Shown here piece after piece: positions 56,529-64,000 of a stretch of DNA of 64,000 bases (its first letter is position 1; the number at the start of each line of letters is the position of its first letter). This DNA comes from Thalassoglobus polymorphus (GTDB lineage: Bacteria; Planctomycetota; Planctomycetia; Planctomycetales; Planctomycetaceae). Under the pieces are notes generated by a model that ran no database searches, had not been told where the DNA came from, and saw only the letters and a program-made list of their open reading frames with translations. The stretch spans positions 4,072,001 through 4,136,000 of the forward strand of contig NZ_CP036267.1 in the NCBI RefSeq assembly GCF_007744255.1, written 5' to 3'. Both the position numbers and the translations under genes were made by a program.

Positions 56529-56947
56529 ATCTGCGCCCTTCTCGACCTGTCGACGATGTGGTTCGTTTCAGCTGTCTGTGAGCCCGTCCGCAACTTTGTG
56601 GAAAGTTCACCATTCTCGATGTTCCAGAGAGCAAATTCAGTCTTCAGAAACAGTTCTCTCTTCTTGAACACCTTTCGAATTGTGTTCAGGTTCTGCCGCG
56701 TGGCGAACAGCAATTTTCAAGAGAGAAACGCGTTCGTCACGGCGATTCGGTAGAGCAGACGGGAACTCTGTAGGAAGTCACGGTCTCTCAGAATTACTCA
56801 AAGACGAAATCGTTAAAAGCTGAACTCAGCAACAACACGGCTGCCGACCGTCTTTTATTCTCGATCCGCTGTTTCTACTGGCGAAGAACTGCGATCAGAT
56901 GCTACGCTCATTCAAACCTCACACCATTTTCATCAGGGTGAAAGCGA
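56529..56947. other. Intergenic region with a repeat copy
   Basis: About 420 bases between the GGDEF gene and the sulfatase gene. The accessory repeat module (AGAGAGCAAATTCAG...CAGTTCTC) starts near 56624, and repeat copy 7 follows at 56664-56760. The sulfatase promoter should lie in 56770-56940. Confidence 0.5.
56664..56760 (+). repeat. TAGAGCA-family palindromic repeat, copy 7
   Basis: It carries ACCTTTCGAATTGTG, CAGGTTCTGCCGCG, TGGCGAACAGCAATTTT, AGAGAAACGCGTTCGTCACGG and a final TAGAGCA. The terminal hairpin is broken (TAGAGCA then gacgggaactctg), so this copy is partly decayed at its right end. Confidence 0.8.
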
Positions 56948-58384
56948 ATGAACGTACGAAATTCAGCTGTTTGGGCATCGATCGTAGTGGGCCTTTTCGC
57001 CATCTTCTCAGGCAATCTTTCCGCTGCAAAGAAACCGAATATCATCTTCATTATGGCAGATGATTTAGGATACGAAGGGATTGGCTGTTTCGGCCAGGAG
57101 AAAATTAAAACTCCCAACATCGACCGCATCGCGACTGAGGGAATCAAGCTCACGCAGTGCTATGCTGGTTCACATGTTTGCCAACCTTCAAGAAGTGTGT
57201 TGATGACCGGTCTTCATACCGGCCACACTCCGGTTCGTGCCAATGACACTCAACAATATCTGCTGGCGGAGCATGTGACCGTCGCTGAAAAACTCAAATC
57301 AGCTGGATATCGAACTGGAGGTTTTGGAAAGTGGGGACTAGGGTACGAAGGGACACCGGGACATCCAAACAAGCAAGGGTTTGATAAGTTCTTTGGGCAG
57401 TACCTTCAGGTGCATGCTCACTTCTATTATCCGTTCTGGGTGTGGGAAGACGAAACGAAAGTCCAACTCAGCCAGAACAGCGAAGGGATGAACCAATATG
57501 TGAACGACGAGATTCACAATGCTGCAATGAAGTTCATTCGCAACTCTTCCGATGCTCCGTTCTTTGCGTATATCCCGTATATCATCCCGCATGTGGAACT
57601 TGTCGTCCCTGAAGATTCCGAGAAACCATATCGCGGACAGTTTCCGAAAGTCTCGATCCAGGATCGCCGCGAGAACTACCTCGGTTCAGAAGATGGACTG
57701 ACGACACTCGCTGGAATGGTCTCTCGAATGGATCGAAACATCGGAGAAATCCTCGCGTATCTGGACGAAAAAAATCTCGCTGAGAACACTCTCATTATTT
57801 TCACCTCCGACAACGGAGGACAGAGTGGAGGAGCAGATGCAGGTTGGACAAAGATGACGGATTACTTCCAGATGAACGGCGACCTGCGAGGCTACAAAGG
57901 AACATTCTATGAAGGGGGGATTCGCGTCCCGATGGTTGCTCGCTGGCCAAAGAAAATTCCTGCTGGTCGCTCGAGCGATCATATCCTCGCGTTTTGGGAT
58001 GTCATGCCGACACTCTGCGAAGTTGCTGCCGTTGAACCACCTGAAGAAACAGACGGCATCTCTTTCCTCCCCACGCTGACAGGCCAGGGAAAGCAAAAAG
58101 TTCACGAGGGAATGTATTGGGAGTATCGCCGAGGGAAAGGGATTGCAAGAGCGGCGAGAATGGGAGACTGGAAAGCGATTCAAGCGAAACCGGGAGGACC
58201 GATAGAATTGTACAATCTCAAAGACGACCTCAGCGAAGAGAAGAACATTGCCTCGAAACATGTTGATATCGTCGAGAAAATGACCTCTTTCATGGACGCC
58301 TCACACGTCGATCAACCACCTCATCCGGGACCGGGCGTGAAAAGTGGTGTTCGTGATTACGTCAACGGCCCCTGGATCAAGTAA
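56948..58384 (+). CDS. Secreted sulfatase (formylglycine type)
   Basis: A 478-residue sulfatase with a signal peptide (MNVRNSAVWASIVVGLFAIF, cleavage near residue 26). The active-site motif is Cys78-Gln-Pro-Ser-Arg82 (HVCQPSRSVLMTG). Metal ligands D38/D39 (IMADDLGYEG) and TSDNGG are present. The C-terminal motif ELYNLKDDLSEEKN is typical of planctomycete arylsulfatases. No other sulfatase or glycan gene is adjacent. It is closely followed by the DgkA-like gene on the same strand. Confidence 0.95.
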   Translation: MNVRNSAVWASIVVGLFAIFSGNLSAAKKPNIIFIMADDLGYEGIGCFGQEKIKTPNIDRIATEGIKLTQCYAGSHVCQPSRSVLMTGLHTGHTPVRANDTQQYLLAEHVTVAEKLKSAGYRTGGFGKWGLGYEGTPGHPNKQGFDKFFGQYLQVHAHFYYPFWVWEDETKVQLSQNSEGMNQYVNDEIHNAAMKFIRNSSDAPFFAYIPYIIPHVELVVPEDSEKPYRGQFPKVSIQDRRENYLGSEDGLTTLAGMVSRMDRNIGEILAYLDEKNLAENTLIIFTSDNGGQSGGADAGWTKMTDYFQMNGDLRGYKGTFYEGGIRVPMVARWPKKIPAGRSSDHILAFWDVMPTLCEVAAVEPPEETDGISFLPTLTGQGKQKVHEGMYWEYRRGKGIARAARMGDWKAIQAKPGGPIELYNLKDDLSEEKNIASKHVDIVEKMTSFMDASHVDQPPHPGPGVKSGVRDYVNGPWIK

Positions 58385-58424
58385 ACCTCTTGCGAGCATT
58401 GAATATCGCGACAAAGGCTCTGTC

Positions 58425-58787
58425 TTGAAGAACTCTGTTTCACTTTACCGTCGGTTCGCAACTGCAATTCGCGGAGTCCTCGAAGTTTCGAGGCAAGAGA
58501 CGAGCCTGCAAATCCAATGGGTGATGGCGGGTTGTGTGGTGGTCGCTGGCTGCGTTGTCCGCCTCTCCTACTTTGAATGGGCGATTATTGTCGTTTGTAT
58601 CGGAGCTGTCCTGTCAGCTGAGATCATGAACAGTGCCATAGAAGAGACTGTCGACTTGCTGTCACCGGAGAAGCAGGAAGGAGCCCGCAAAGCAAAAGAT
58701 TTCGCTGCGGGGAGCGTTTTTGTGATCGCAATTTCATCTGCAGTCGTTGGTCTTTTCGTCTTTGGTCAACATCTCTGGGATTTGTAA
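58425..58787 (+). CDS. Diacylglycerol kinase family protein (DgkA)
   Basis: A 120-residue integral membrane kinase that phosphorylates diacylglycerol or undecaprenol. The TTG start at 58425 gives the usual DgkA length; an upstream GTG at 58344 would overlap the sulfatase by 41 bases. The first amphipathic helix (about 4-20) is followed by three membrane helices. The catalytic loop reads EIMNSAIEETVDLLSPEKQ, with the Glu and Asn of the DgkA EILNSAIE motif and a conserved basic stretch RKAKDFAAG. In a bacterium with few such genes it may recycle undecaprenol. AAAGG lies eight bases before the start. Confidence 0.87.
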   Translation: MKNSVSLYRRFATAIRGVLEVSRQETSLQIQWVMAGCVVVAGCVVRLSYFEWAIIVVCIGAVLSAEIMNSAIEETVDLLSPEKQEGARKAKDFAAGSVFVIAISSAVVGLFVFGQHLWDL

Positions 58788-58933
58788 AAATCGGAAAATC
58801 ACTAGAAAGCTGGACCGCCATTGCGTCTTTGCCATCGGTTTGCAACAGTTCTAGTATACGCTTTGTTTAATCCGTCCTCGAGACGAAGCCGCCAAGGTTG
58901 CCCATGGTGGTGTGTTCATAAAAGGAAACCGTT

Positions 58934-59929
58934 GTGTCCAGCCCTTCTGATGGTTACCCCACAATTATGCTCTCGGGGACAGATCACGATCTCCCCGAAC
59001 TGCTCGAAGGTACCTACTCTAAGTACAGCGACGAACGTCTTCTGTTCAATGGTCGCAAGGCGTATCTGGAAGCGGTCTTTGATAACGTCACTGGACGGAT
59101 GGTCGCTCGCAAAGCACTTCGCCACGAGTTCCGAAACGACGCTGAAGAACGTCGACGTTTCCTGCGTGAGGCTCGCGTGACCGCGCAGCTGGCTCACCCG
59201 AATACGATTCCGGTTTATGAGATCGGTCAAACGAAAATGGGATCGTTGTACTTCACCATGAAGCTGCTGCGAGGTGAGGATCTCTATGAGACCATCAAGC
59301 GAATTTCTCAACGGGATGCCAGCGCTCTGCAATCATATCCACTCTCCGTACTCATGGACATCTTTCTTCAAGTCTGTCAGGCGCTAGGGTTTGCACATGC
59401 TCATGGAGTGATTCACCGAGATATCAAGCCCGAGAACATTTGGCTGGGCCAATTCAACGAAGTCGTCTTGTTGGACTGGGGAGTCGCGAAAGTTTGGGGC
59501 GTCGAAGATCCGCCGTGGGAACCGGAAGACTTTCAAACTGTTCGCCCGGAAGAAACCGTTGATCGCGAACAATTGCGAACGCTCACACGTTCTGGTCAAT
59601 TGCCAGGGACGCCACTTTACATGTCCCCCGAACAAATTCTTGGCCACAAATCAATTGATGAACGCTCTGACATTTTCAGTCTGGGTGTGATGCTTTACGA
59701 ACTCATGACCCTCAAGGAACCGTTTTACGGTGAAACAGTTCGAAAAACATTTGACCTGATTATCCACGACGATCCGATCCCACCTAAAGAACGCGCCCCG
59801 CATCGCAACATTCCCGATACATTCGAGGCAATCATCCTCAAAGCCATGGAAAAAGAGAAAAAAAATCGATACCAGTCTGTCATGGAAATGGCTCATGACA
59901 TTCAAATCGCGAAAGATGCAATCATTTAG
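58934..59929 (+). CDS. Serine/threonine protein kinase, Hanks type
   Basis: A 331-residue soluble kinase with GTG start and AAAGGAAACC upstream. The usual glycine-rich P-loop (GxGxxG) cannot be found; the corresponding stretch is SDERLLFNGRKAYLEAVF. The VAxK motif is VARK with Lys60; Glu79 in the alphaC helix can pair with it. The catalytic loop HRDIKPEN is at 161-168, and DFG is replaced by DWG at 181-183. An APE-like segment follows (MSPEQILGHKS). DWG is common in planctomycete kinases. There is no membrane helix or sensor domain. Activity is likely, but loss of the glycine loop is unusual. Confidence 0.9.
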   Translation: MSSPSDGYPTIMLSGTDHDLPELLEGTYSKYSDERLLFNGRKAYLEAVFDNVTGRMVARKALRHEFRNDAEERRRFLREARVTAQLAHPNTIPVYEIGQTKMGSLYFTMKLLRGEDLYETIKRISQRDASALQSYPLSVLMDIFLQVCQALGFAHAHGVIHRDIKPENIWLGQFNEVVLLDWGVAKVWGVEDPPWEPEDFQTVRPEETVDREQLRTLTRSGQLPGTPLYMSPEQILGHKSIDERSDIFSLGVMLYELMTLKEPFYGETVRKTFDLIIHDDPIPPKERAPHRNIPDTFEAIILKAMEKEKKNRYQSVMEMAHDIQIAKDAII

Positions 59930-60196
59930 AGGCACCCAGCAATCCATTTCCAGCGCTGAGTTCCAACGCTCATCGCGCCCGCCAAAATCACTCCCATGAC
60001 TCCCTAGCCTGCATGCCTACGGTATGCGATGAAACTGAACTCATGCATCAATTTCGACGATGCATGACAAGCATTGAACTATTTTACGTCAACCACCCCA
60101 TTACGAACTCCACCAAAGAGGAACCTGACATTCTCCATCGAGTGCCTGCCAAAACCTCCTCGTTTTCCTTCCCTTTAGAAAGAAAGCCCACCACAA

Positions 60197-61627
60197 ATGT
60201 CGAACGAATCTTCAGAACCCCAAACCTCGGGAACTAGTGTCGAACTTCCTGCGGAACGCCCGAGCCTTTGGGTAGATATGCGGTCGAGTGAAGATTGGTG
60301 GGCGGTGTGGTGTGCCATCATTTTATTGGCGATTTCATTCGGGGCAGTCTGGTTTTCTCAACCAGACGGTTTAGCAGAGAAATGGGCCAGCGGAGAAGAA
60401 GTTAAAGTTGTCAGTCCTCTCTCTGATTGGGTTGCAAAACCGGGGAAGTGGACAGAGAACCCGATAGATGCGCTCTCGTCAAACTTCGTCGGCATCATTG
60501 GAGCCTTCTTTTTTATTGCTGTCGTGTTTGGGTTGGCAATGAGTCTTCGTGGGAAACCGGCAGGGGATTTTCTCAGGGCATTCCCGTTTGTGTTTCTCCT
60601 TGCCACTCTCGCTTACACGATGGCTGGGCAAAGTGTCGTCAAAGCGTACAACCTGGAGTATGCCTTGTGGGCATTATTGGTCGGGCTTGTCATCAGTAAT
60701 ACTGTCGGGACTCCGGTCTTTCTGAAACCCGCAATCTTGACGGAGTTTTTTATCAAAACCGGACTGGTTTTGCTCGGTGCAGAAGTTTTGATGAGTCGTC
60801 TGCTGGCACTCGGATTGCCCGGGATTTTCGTTGCCTGGATCGTGACTCCGGTCGTCTTGATCTCAACCTATATTTTTGGCCAGAAGGTTTTGAAGATTCC
60901 TTCGAAGTCCCTGAACATGGTGATCTCGGCGGATATGTCGGTCTGTGGAGTCTCAGCTGCGATTGCGACGGCTGCGGCTTGTAAGGCAAAGAAAGAAGAA
61001 CTCTCGTTATCCATCGGCTTATCACTCTCGTTCACTGTCATCATGATGGTGGTTTTGCCTGCGATCATTAAAGCGACGGGGATGGACCCGATCCTTGGTG
61101 GAGCATGGTTAGGCGGAACGATTGATTCAACCGGTGCGGTCGCCGCGGCTGGAGCAGTACTCGGAGACGAGGCTCTCGAAGTCGCAGCTACTGTCAAAAT
61201 GATCCAGAACATTCTGATCGGCGTTACCGCCTTTTGCGTGGCGATCTACTGGGTCACTTATGTTGAACGTGATGCCTCAGCACCACGTGTCGGAGCGATG
61301 GAAATTTGGTATCGCTTCCCGAAGTTCGTCTTGGGCTTCGTGGGGATGTCGATTCTGTTTTCAATCCTTTATTCAACATTGGATGGTGGACCAGCCTTGG
61401 TCGACGCAATGATCAAAGGCTCTACGAAGACTCTGCGAGGCTGGTTCTTCTGTCTCGCTTTCGTCAGCATTGGACTGGAAACCAACTTCAGAGAACTCCT
61501 CCCACAACTCAAAGGAGGGAAGCCGCTGATCTTGTACGTTTGCGGTCAATCATTGAATTTGATTTTAACACTGTCGATGGCATGGTTGATGTTCAAAGTC
61601 GTCTTCGCTGACTCGGTGTCCCCATGA
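60197..61627 (+). CDS. YeiH-like putative sulfate exporter family transporter
   Basis: A 476-residue integral membrane protein with about ten helices. It belongs to the YeiH/UPF0324 family (PSE family), recognised by the [10 protein letters not shown]-like first segment, [17 protein letters not shown] and the duplicated helical pattern [19 protein letters not shown] and [16 protein letters not shown]. Relatives are called sulfate exporters but the substrate is not firmly known. A cytoplasmic N-tail of about 27 residues precedes the first helix, and an extracytoplasmic loop (about 53-95) follows it. It overlaps the next gene by ATGA (61624-61627), which points to coupled translation. A sulfur-compound role would fit the sulfite reductase in the window. 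Confidence 0.88.
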   Translation: MSNESSEPQTSGTSVELPAERPSLWVDMRSSEDWWAVWCAIILLAISFGAVWFSQPDGLAEKWASGEEVKVVSPLSDWVAKPGKWTENPIDALSSNFVGIIGAFFFIAVVFGLAMSLRGKPAGDFLRAFPFVFLLATLAYTMAGQSVVKAYNLEYALWALLVGLVISNTVGTPVFLKPAILTEFFIKTGLVLLGAEVLMSRLLALGLPGIFVAWIVTPVVLISTYIFGQKVLKIPSKSLNMVISADMSVCGVSAAIATAAACKAKKEELSLSIGLSLSFTVIMMVVLPAIIKATGMDPILGGAWLGGTIDSTGAVAAAGAVLGDEALEVAATVKMIQNILIGVTAFCVAIYWVTYVERDASAPRVGAMEIWYRFPKFVLGFVGMSILFSILYSTLDGGPALVDAMIKGSTKTLRGWFFCLAFVSIGLETNFRELLPQLKGGKPLILYVCGQSLNLILTLSMAWLMFKVVFADSVSP

Positions 61628-61854
61628 TTCAACGTCAACAAGTCAAACGTCAGCTTGCGTTAGCGGTCACAACGGTTGCATTATCGAGCGTTTGGCTTCT
61701 GCTCCTTCCCGCTTACGCAAACCGGCCTGCGGTCAAAGAACATCTGCAATGGCTTGACGATAAGGGGATCGACCCCAGTGCGATGTACTACACAGAATTA
61801 GAGGTCATGGAAGAGATTCTCGCTCGTCAGAGAACCAATCAGAGCCGACGCTGA
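61624..61854 (+). CDS. Small membrane protein coupled to YeiH-like transporter
   Basis: A 76-residue protein with one hydrophobic helix (about 11-30), translated from an ATG that overlaps the transporter stop (ATGA). The C-terminal half is charged and helical ([18 protein letters not shown]). I recognise no family. Position and coupling suggest a small accessory subunit of the transporter, but this is inference. It might also be a stray frame, though overlap of this type and the helix argue for a real gene. Confidence 0.55.
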   Translation: MIQRQQVKRQLALAVTTVALSSVWLLLLPAYANRPAVKEHLQWLDDKGIDPSAMYYTELEVMEEILARQRTNQSRR

Positions 61855-62394
61855 TAAAATCGAGAACGAAGTCCGGTCAAAGAGAGAAATTTTTCTGATT
61901 CACGATTCTGGATTCCCAGAGCATTTCTCCTCTCCTTACGACTCTGTTTCCCGTTGGATGTCGATGGCAGCGGCGGCATTAGAACTCAGCTATTTCGTGA
62001 TGATTTCGATCTTGAGTCTTTAAATTTTCCGAATCTCTGCAAGAATAGAATAGTGAGAACTCATTCGGTGAAAGATGATCGCAATCGGAGCTGTTTTCGA
62101 GAGAAACTGGTCAAAGTCAATCGCGATCGCCGTAACCTTTTTATTTCGAGCACTTTATGACGCAGCCGTTACCGCAGGTGATGTTCTCGAACTGATTCGC
62201 TCTGACAAATCATCATGTTAATTGTCATGACGAGTGAATTAGAACGAATCCAGATGGAGTGGACTTGCTGCAACCCTTTTCATTCAAATGTTTTAAAACG
62301 CCCCCACTCCCCAAAGCTACGCTGACGAACTATAATATCCTGGAAATCCGATTCGGTCCTCACAGGACCGTATAACAATAATTTGAGGTGAATC
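61855..62394. other. Intergenic region upstream of the oxidoreductase gene
   Basis: About 540 bases. No recognisable gene. A compact hairpin lies at 62354-62370, just before the ribosome site of the next gene. An AT-rich stretch near 62040 (AGAATAGAATAGTG) could be part of a promoter. Confidence 0.45.
62354..62370 (+). promoter_or_regulatory. Hairpin in the leader of the Gfo/Idh/MocA gene
   Basis: Perfect seven-bp stem CGGTCCT / AGGACCG around loop CAC, ending about 14 bases before the GAGGTG ribosome site. It could affect translation or message stability, or be a protein-binding dyad. Confidence 0.45.
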
Positions 62395-63996
62395 GTGCCT
62401 GTTGTCTCTCCTGAGCAAGAACAAATCGGCAAGGACAATTTCTCCGGAGCTGTCCATTCCGTCAATTCGGGTGATTTGAGTCGTCGCGACGTATTGAAAG
62501 CAATTGCTGCTGGCGGCGTCGGGACTTCGGCAGCCTTGTTTGGATACGGTGCCCTGAAAGGCGAACGTGTCAAAGTGGCGTTCATCGGAACCGGGGATGA
62601 AGGAAATATCCTTCTCAACGAACATCCTCCGGAATACATGGAAATTGTTGCCATCGCCGATTTGCGACCTTCGAACCGCGAACGCGCCTTCAAAGGTGAT
62701 GGAAATGACGTCCGCCGTGGACTCGTCAAAAAGCTCGGAGCTAAAGAAGCTGCAAAAATTAAAACTTACGGCAGCCACAAAGAGCTTCTCGAACACAAAG
62801 ATGAACTGGGACTCGAGGCGGTCGTCATCGCAACCCCGTTGGTGACGCATGCTCCCATTTCCATCGACTGCATGAACGCCGGCCTGCATGTGCTGACCGA
62901 AAAACTGATGGCTCGAACAGTTCCTCAGTGCAAGGAAATGATTCGAAAAGCACGCGACAAAAACCTGTTGCTGGCAGTCGGTCACCAGCGTCACTACAGC
63001 GTGCTCTACGATAATGCGAATAACCTGATTCAAAACGGCCTGTTGGGTGATATCAGACACATTCGCGCACAATGGCATCGAAACAACAGCTTCCCGCACA
63101 GCGACAGTTGGCAGAAAGGGATTCCCAGGCCAGATCAAAAAATTCCAGCCAAGGACCTCGAACAGTTTGGTTTTAACGACGTCAACCAACTGGTCAACTG
63201 GCGACTCTACGAACAGACGGGCGGCGGCCTGATGGCGGAACTTGGTTCTCACCAGATGGACGCAGCCAGTATTTTCCTTGGAAAAGTTCACCCAATCGCA
63301 GTCAGTGGATTCGGTGGAAAGAACTTCTACGGAATTCCAAACGTCGGACCTAAAGACAAGTGGGACGATGACCGGGAGATTGACGACCAGATTTTCGTGA
63401 CCTTTGAATTCCCTGGTGCTCAGTACGATGCAACCGACGAAGTGAAGAAACGCGACAAGTGCATCGTCACATACTCTTCGATTAACACGAACAAATTCGA
63501 GCCGTACGGTGAACTGGTTTACGGAACTCGTGGCACGATGTTTATGAAAACCGAAAAAGAAGCGATGCTCTGGAAAGAAGATGGCCGTGGCAGTCAGGGA
63601 GGCGGCCCAGACCAACGTTTGTGGGTCATTTCCGGGTCTGAAGGGGGCGAAGGTGGTCCTGTCATGGAAGCCTACGAAACAACCTCTGGACCGAAGGTCG
63701 CTGACACTGGAGGTGCCGATTGGGCATCAAACGTCAGTCGCGGTTACCGCGAAGAAATGGAACACTTCTGTTACGCGATCCGTAATCAGGGCCCAAATTA
63801 CTGGCCCGATGGAAAACCAATGGATCCGGAAAAAGGTGGACTTCGCTGTAACGGTGTCGTTGCCATGGCGGATGCGATCATGGCTTTGACAGCGAACCTC
63901 GCGATGGACCTCCAGACTCGTATCGAGTTCAAGCCAGAATGGTTCGATCCTGATAGCGACGCTGCTCCCGAACTGGAACACGGCGTGAAGGCGTAA
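62395..63996 (+). CDS. Gfo/Idh/MocA family oxidoreductase, Tat-exported
   Basis: A 533-residue NAD(P)-dependent sugar-type oxidoreductase. It has a GTG start with GAGGTG just upstream. A twin-arginine signal is read as [15 protein letters not shown] (29-43), preceded by a long N-tail of about 28 residues. The Rossmann fold is [13 protein letters not shown] (59-71), followed by [15 protein letters not shown] (in place of the usual EKP) and the [12 protein letters not shown] segment. The C-terminal domain includes the [19 protein letters not shown] loop, with conserved His and Asp. Such exported enzymes are numerous in planctomycetes and may act on sugars or inositols in the periplasm; the substrate is unknown. 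It is complete within the window. Confidence 0.94.
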   Translation: MPVVSPEQEQIGKDNFSGAVHSVNSGDLSRRDVLKAIAAGGVGTSAALFGYGALKGERVKVAFIGTGDEGNILLNEHPPEYMEIVAIADLRPSNRERAFKGDGNDVRRGLVKKLGAKEAAKIKTYGSHKELLEHKDELGLEAVVIATPLVTHAPISIDCMNAGLHVLTEKLMARTVPQCKEMIRKARDKNLLLAVGHQRHYSVLYDNANNLIQNGLLGDIRHIRAQWHRNNSFPHSDSWQKGIPRPDQKIPAKDLEQFGFNDVNQLVNWRLYEQTGGGLMAELGSHQMDAASIFLGKVHPIAVSGFGGKNFYGIPNVGPKDKWDDDREIDDQIFVTFEFPGAQYDATDEVKKRDKCIVTYSSINTNKFEPYGELVYGTRGTMFMKTEKEAMLWKEDGRGSQGGGPDQRLWVISGSEGGEGGPVMEAYETTSGPKVADTGGADWASNVSRGYREEMEHFCYAIRNQGPNYWPDGKPMDPEKGGLRCNGVVAMADAIMALTANLAMDLQTRIEFKPEWFDPDSDAAPELEHGVKA

Positions 63997-64000
63997 CACC

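Overview
The window reads as chromosome of a planctomycete, most likely order Planctomycetales, family Planctomycetaceae or a close relative. This is inferred from gene content, not from a marker gene. The signs are three formylglycine-type sulfatases, a DUF1800/DUF1501 pair, DUF1573, a BatA-type vWA membrane protein, a twin-arginine Gfo/Idh/MocA oxidoreductase, a Ser/Thr kinase with a DWG motif, hopanoid HpnH, many secreted proteins of unknown family, frequent GTG/TTG starts and mostly short, loosely spaced transcription units. No rRNA, tRNA, CRISPR array, prophage, transposase or plasmid function was seen.

Layout. 1-6.3 kb: an M81 (MlrC-like) peptidase cut by the window edge, an orphan TroA-like metal-binding lipoprotein, a membrane HEPN protein and a BatA-like protein. 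6.6-9.4 kb: an NtrB/NtrC-type two-component pair. 9.5-17.4 kb: an XRE/NTF2-like regulator, a large secreted protein that may hold a TIM barrel, a small coiled-coil protein, a DUF1573 protein and an unrecognised 724-residue secreted protein followed by a textbook terminator. 18.1-25.6 kb: a LysR regulator followed by gltB and gltD (glutamate synthase). 25.8-30.6 kb: sulfatase, HD phosphohydrolase, and a ROK kinase overlapping an ECF sigma factor. 30.8-35.3 kb: a secreted DUF3352-like protein, DUF1800 and DUF1501. 35.4-41 kb: assimilatory sulfite reductase, an M42 peptidase and argS. 41.3-49 kb: an envelope/lipid area with two polytopic GT-C-like proteins, hpnH, and a methyltransferase coupled to a family 2 glycosyltransferase. 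49-58.8 kb: two sulfatases, SthA transhydrogenase, an Ntn-type asparaginase, a TPR protein, a small conserved-looking protein, a diguanylate cyclase and a DgkA-type kinase. 58.9-64 kb: Ser/Thr kinase, YeiH-like transporter with a coupled small membrane protein, and a Gfo/Idh/MocA oxidoreductase.

How the genes fit together. Nitrogen and sulfur assimilation are represented by gltBD (with a LysR gene just upstream, recalling GltC of Bacillus), CysI-type sulfite reductase, the YeiH-like transporter and SthA for NADPH balance. The sulfatases suggest use of sulfated polysaccharides. The hpnH region suggests hopanoid and surface-glycan synthesis.

The most unusual signal is not a gene. It is a dispersed family of about 100-bp palindromic intergenic elements bounded by TAGAGCA/TGCTCTA, with at least seven recognisable copies plus fragments and a sister form with a different core. 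In three places the TAG of the terminal TAGAGCA is itself the stop codon of the upstream gene.
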